A DNA stretch of 8,453 nt from assembly GCA_030629485.1 (NCBI GenBank), contig DAOVOW010000065.1, forward strand, positions 1 through 8,453, in the 5' to 3' direction. The notes beneath the pieces were generated by a model. That model had not been told where the DNA came from, ran no database searches, and saw only the letters and a list, made by a program, of their open reading frames with translations. Below are positions 6,813 to 8,453 of the stretch, piece by piece. Within the stretch, counting starts at the first letter, position 1. The number at the start of each line of letters is the position of its first letter. A program made the translations under genes and the position numbers. The stretch comes from a bacterium. GTDB taxonomy: Bacteria > Zixibacteria > MSB-5A5 > GN15 > FEB-12.

Positions 6813-6842
6813 TTGCAAATTCGCCGAAGGCGAATGTGGCAA
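6813..6842. repeat. Hairpin between the rlmN and tRNA-Pro promoters
   Basis: ATTCGCC (6819-6825) and GGCGAAT (6829-6835) form a perfect 7-bp stem with a GAA loop, and TTGC (6813-6816) pairs with GCAA (6839-6842) further out. It sits 8 bases before the tRNA -35 box. No T-run follows on either strand, so it is not a standard terminator. Confidence 0.5.
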
Positions 6843-6849
6843 TCTCGCC

Positions 6850-6878
6850 TTGACAGGTGTCCGCCTTAGGGCTATCAT
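6850..6878 (+). promoter_or_regulatory. Strong sigma70-type promoter of tRNA-Pro (and probably of the kinase gene)
   Basis: TTGACA (6850-6855, full consensus) and TATCAT (6873-6878, 5 of 6) are separated by exactly 17 bases. The predicted start, near 6885, is 7 bases before the mature tRNA. No terminator is seen between the tRNA and the kinase ORF, which starts 30 bases after the tRNA, so this promoter probably drives both. Confidence 0.82.
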
Positions 6879-6891
6879 GGTTCACCGGATT

Positions 6892-6966
6892 CGGGGTGTG
6901 GCGCAGTCTGGTTAGCGCACTTGCTTTGGGAGCAAGATGTCGGAGGTTCAAATCCTCTCACCCCGA
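6892..6966 (+). tRNA. tRNA-Pro, anticodon UGG
   Basis: A complete 75-nt cloverleaf folds by eye. The acceptor stem CGGGGTG (6892-6898) pairs with CACCCCG (6959-6965), with A6966 as discriminator. The D stem is GCGC/GCGC (6901-6904, 6915-6918). The anticodon stem CTTGC/GCAAG encloses TTTGGGA, with anticodon TGG at 6927-6929. There is a 5-nt variable loop, and the T stem GGAGG/CCTCT (one G-U pair) encloses TTCAAAT. CCA is not encoded. UGG normally reads most or all proline codons. From 6936 on, the gene's 3' end is part of a direct repeat with a copy at 8330-8361. Confidence 0.97.
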
Positions 6967-6967
6967 T
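6936..6967 (+). repeat. attachment-site-like direct repeat, proximal copy (within tRNA-Pro 3' end)
   Basis: 32 bases from the last base of the anticodon stem through one base past the discriminator. They match 8330-8361 at 30 of 32 positions; the only differences are 6946-6947 (GT here, CC in the distal copy). This copy preserves an intact T arm, as expected for the copy that keeps the tRNA functional. Confidence 0.9.
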
Positions 6968-6996
6968 AACAAAGTGCAAGTCAGGGAAAGGGCAGC

Positions 6997-8331
6997 ATGT
7001 TTAGAGCGGGTGACATAATCGATGACAAATACCTCGTTGAAGGCGTTTGTAATGATTCGGGTGGCATGGGTACTATCCTGTTTGTGAAATCGCTCACTGC
7101 GCAACCTCAATACGAGATCGTGCTAAAGTACTGCAAGGAGACTACAGAAGAAGGTCAGCTGAGATTCTGTCGAGAGGTCCGATTATTGAGCGAATTCAAA
7201 GGAAACTCAAAAATCGTCGATCTGTTTGACCACAACTTGACTCACGGCCCCCCGTACTTCGTCATGAAATACTACGAAGGGGGAGACTTAACATCTGTAC
7301 TCAGTACTATCAAGGATGACTATTCGGAGCAGGAAAGATACTTCAACGATATGATTGACTGCATTGCGGAATTGCACCAAAGGGGTAAGTTCCATCGCGA
7401 CATTAAGCCGCAGAACTTCTTGCTCGATGAGGGGCGGGTCCTCCTGACAGATTTGGGTTTAAGCAAAGAACTAGATTCAGAAACCGTTGCGACCAAGAGT
7501 TCGGCTTATTACTATACGCAGGGATATCTACCCCCAGAGTTCCTTGCCGGTGGATTCAAGCACATCGACGCCACAAGTGATATATTCCAGCTTGGGAAGA
7601 GCTTTTACAATCTGCTAACCGGGAGAGATCCGCAGTATCTTGTTCTTGATGGTATCCCGGATTCTTTGTTCTACCTGATAGAAAGATGCTGTGCCATCGA
7701 CAAGTCACGGAGGTACCAAGACTTAGCATCACTGAAGCAGGGACTTAAAGCAGTTTATGATGTACTCCTAGAACGAACAGATGCCTTCGGGAATGTGAGG
7801 CTACAGTTGCTCTCAATTCAGGAAAAACTGGAGGTTGAAAACAAATACGACTCAACCCAGATCAAGAACTTCATCGAAGAGCTATCAAGTTTAGAGTTAC
7901 AGGACAAAGAGAGAATATGCTTTGAACTGAAGCGGCCGATATTCCACGCCCTTAAACAGACACCGATAGAATCACATCTCTCACAGTTTCTTTCCGTTTA
8001 CGGCGAGATGGTCAAGAACTCCAACTATGCCTGGTCGCATGCTGAGGTCATCGCCGGAGAGATGAGGATAGTCTTCTCAGAGTCATCGGTGTCCATTAAT
8101 GATCGAGCAACTGCACTGGAGCTTGCTGTGTATGCCGCTGACGTTCAAAACAGATTCGCTGCAATGAATGTTTGCAGGGCTTTGGTACGGGAGATTGACG
8201 ATAACAGTCTAGGTCTGCGCGTAGGAGCCATAATCTCAGAATACTCTGATACGTTTATTGCGGATATAGAACCGTCCGAGTGCAGCTGCGATGCCATAAG
8301 GCAGGCTCTTCGGGATGTCAGAGAGGATTGA
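6997..8331 (+). CDS. Serine/threonine protein kinase with unassigned helical C-terminal half
   Basis: 444 aa. The Hanks-type kinase domain covers about residues 10-258: glycine loop SGGMGT (21-26, with Asp20 where the first loop glycine is usual), catalytic lysine K44 (IVLKYCK), helix-C E60, hinge FVMKYYEGGDL, catalytic loop HRDIKPQN (133-140, D135, K137, N140), metal-binding DLG (152-154, DLG in place of DFG), PPE (179-181), D195 in SDIFQLGKSFY, and R239. All catalytic residues are present, so it should be active. Residues about 260-444 look helical, with no motif I recognise and no transmembrane segment or PASTA repeats, which points to a cytosolic enzyme. The ATG is preceded by AGGGAAAGGG. 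It uses AT-richer codons (ATA, CTA, AGA) than its neighbours. It lies 30 nt after tRNA-Pro, and its TGA overlaps the distal repeat. Targets are unknown. Confidence 0.9.
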   Translation: MFRAGDIIDDKYLVEGVCNDSGGMGTILFVKSLTAQPQYEIVLKYCKETTEEGQLRFCREVRLLSEFKGNSKIVDLFDHNLTHGPPYFVMKYYEGGDLTSVLSTIKDDYSEQERYFNDMIDCIAELHQRGKFHRDIKPQNFLLDEGRVLLTDLGLSKELDSETVATKSSAYYYTQGYLPPEFLAGGFKHIDATSDIFQLGKSFYNLLTGRDPQYLVLDGIPDSLFYLIERCCAIDKSRRYQDLASLKQGLKAVYDVLLERTDAFGNVRLQLLSIQEKLEVENKYDSTQIKNFIEELSSLELQDKERICFELKRPIFHALKQTPIESHLSQFLSVYGEMVKNSNYAWSHAEVIAGEMRIVFSESSVSINDRATALELAVYAADVQNRFAAMNVCRALVREIDDNSLGLRVGAIISEYSDTFIADIEPSECSCDAIRQALRDVRED

Positions 8332-8353
8332 TGTCGGAGCCTCAAATCCTCTC
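8321..8353. repeat. Perfect 9-bp inverted repeat spanning the kinase stop and the distal repeat
   Basis: GAGAGGATT (8321-8329, last codons of the kinase) is the exact reverse complement of AATCCTCTC (8345-8353, inside the tRNA-like repeat), with 15 bases between. It could be a recombinase core site with arms around a crossover region, or a hairpin at the transcript end; a TTTT follows eight bases later (8361-8364). The proximal tRNA copy lacks the left arm. Confidence 0.5.
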
Positions 8354-8361
8354 ACCCCGAT
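8330..8361 (+). repeat. attachment-site-like direct repeat, distal copy (displaced tRNA-Pro 3' end)
   Basis: Same 32 bases as 6936-6967 except CC at 8340-8341. The changes break a T-stem pair and the first T-loop base, as expected for a fragment no longer selected as tRNA. The kinase TGA (8329-8331) shares its last two bases with this repeat. Confidence 0.9.
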
Positions 8362-8453
8362 TTTGTTGTCCCCATTATTAGCCAGCCGATCAATACCCAC
8401 TGCAATACTGAAAGTGCATCGGGTCTTTGCGCCCGGTCCAGTCACCACCCCAC
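8362..8453. other. Sequence beyond the distal repeat, no gene seen
   Basis: 92 bases to the window end. It begins with a short T-rich stretch that may have been the original downstream flank of the tRNA gene. No start codon with a ribosome site, promoter or tRNA is recognisable. Confidence 0.5.

Larger units (their letters stand above)
6936..8361 (+). mobile_element. Minimal tRNA-integrated cassette carrying one kinase gene, no integrase
   Basis: Two direct repeats of the tRNA-Pro 3' end lie 1394 bp apart and enclose DNA with sampled 60-base blocks at about 37-47% GC, against about 58% in a block from the upstream aminopeptidase gene. The only gene inside is the Ser/Thr kinase, which fills the space. 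Site-specific integration into the 3' end of a tRNA gene is the classic signature of tyrosine-recombinase elements, but no recombinase is present. The cassette could be a non-autonomous element mobilised in trans, or the last remnant of a larger island. Confidence 0.72.

Noticed and set aside
8330..8361. Second, complete tRNA-Pro gene
   Set aside because: Only the 3' 32 bases are present; upstream sequence is kinase coding DNA with no acceptor, D or anticodon arm, and the T stem is damaged.
8236..8448. 70-codon minus-strand open frame at the window end
   Set aside because: It overlaps the kinase 3' end and the repeat in antisense, with no motif or ribosome site.
1..8453. CRISPR array, transposase, integrase or toxin-antitoxin pair
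   Set aside because: I looked for regularly spaced repeats and for recombinase or transposase motifs on both strands and saw none; the only mobile signature is the tRNA-derived direct repeat.

Overview
This is a bacterial chromosome fragment of moderate GC content. Two predicted lipoproteins with lipobox cysteines and a CheW protein point to a Gram-negative organism. Gene style (M29 aminopeptidase, an orphan cheW, unrecognised lipoproteins) would fit an FCB-group or candidate-phylum bacterium, but no marker in the window settles the phylum, so this is a guess.

Layout. 1-333 (+) is the 3' end of a protein-L-isoaspartate methyltransferase gene (pcm). It converges on an orphan cheW (438-944, -), which has a clear rho-independent terminator at 373-405. 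A gene-poor stretch (945-1342) follows, then a DUF72/YecE-like gene (1343-2098, -) that diverges from an M29-family aminopeptidase (2242-3381, +). The stretch 3382-3755 has no intact gene. It holds a short ORF whose first 13 residues look like a ferritin/rubrerythrin-type N-terminus, running into a 175-bp structured element bounded by imperfect 16-bp inverted repeats and containing two strong hairpins. A tight minus-strand operon follows: rlmN (start near 6664), a 471-aa lipoprotein starting immediately after the rlmN stop, and a 148-aa lipoprotein overlapping it by 4 bases.

The right end is the most interesting part. A tRNA-Pro(UGG) gene (6892-6966) has a near-consensus sigma70 promoter (TTGACA-N17-TATCAT). 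Its 3' part is duplicated 1394 bp downstream (6936-6967 versus 8330-8361, 30 of 32 bases identical). The DNA between the copies is filled by one AT-richer gene, a Ser/Thr protein kinase of 444 aa with an unassigned helical C-terminal half. Its stop codon overlaps the first bases of the distal repeat, and its start lies 30 nt after the tRNA with no room for a separate full promoter. This looks like a minimal, integrase-less genetic element inserted at the 3' end of a tRNA gene, whose single cargo gene is expressed by read-through from the tRNA promoter. An anti-phage or other accessory role is possible, but it is inference only.
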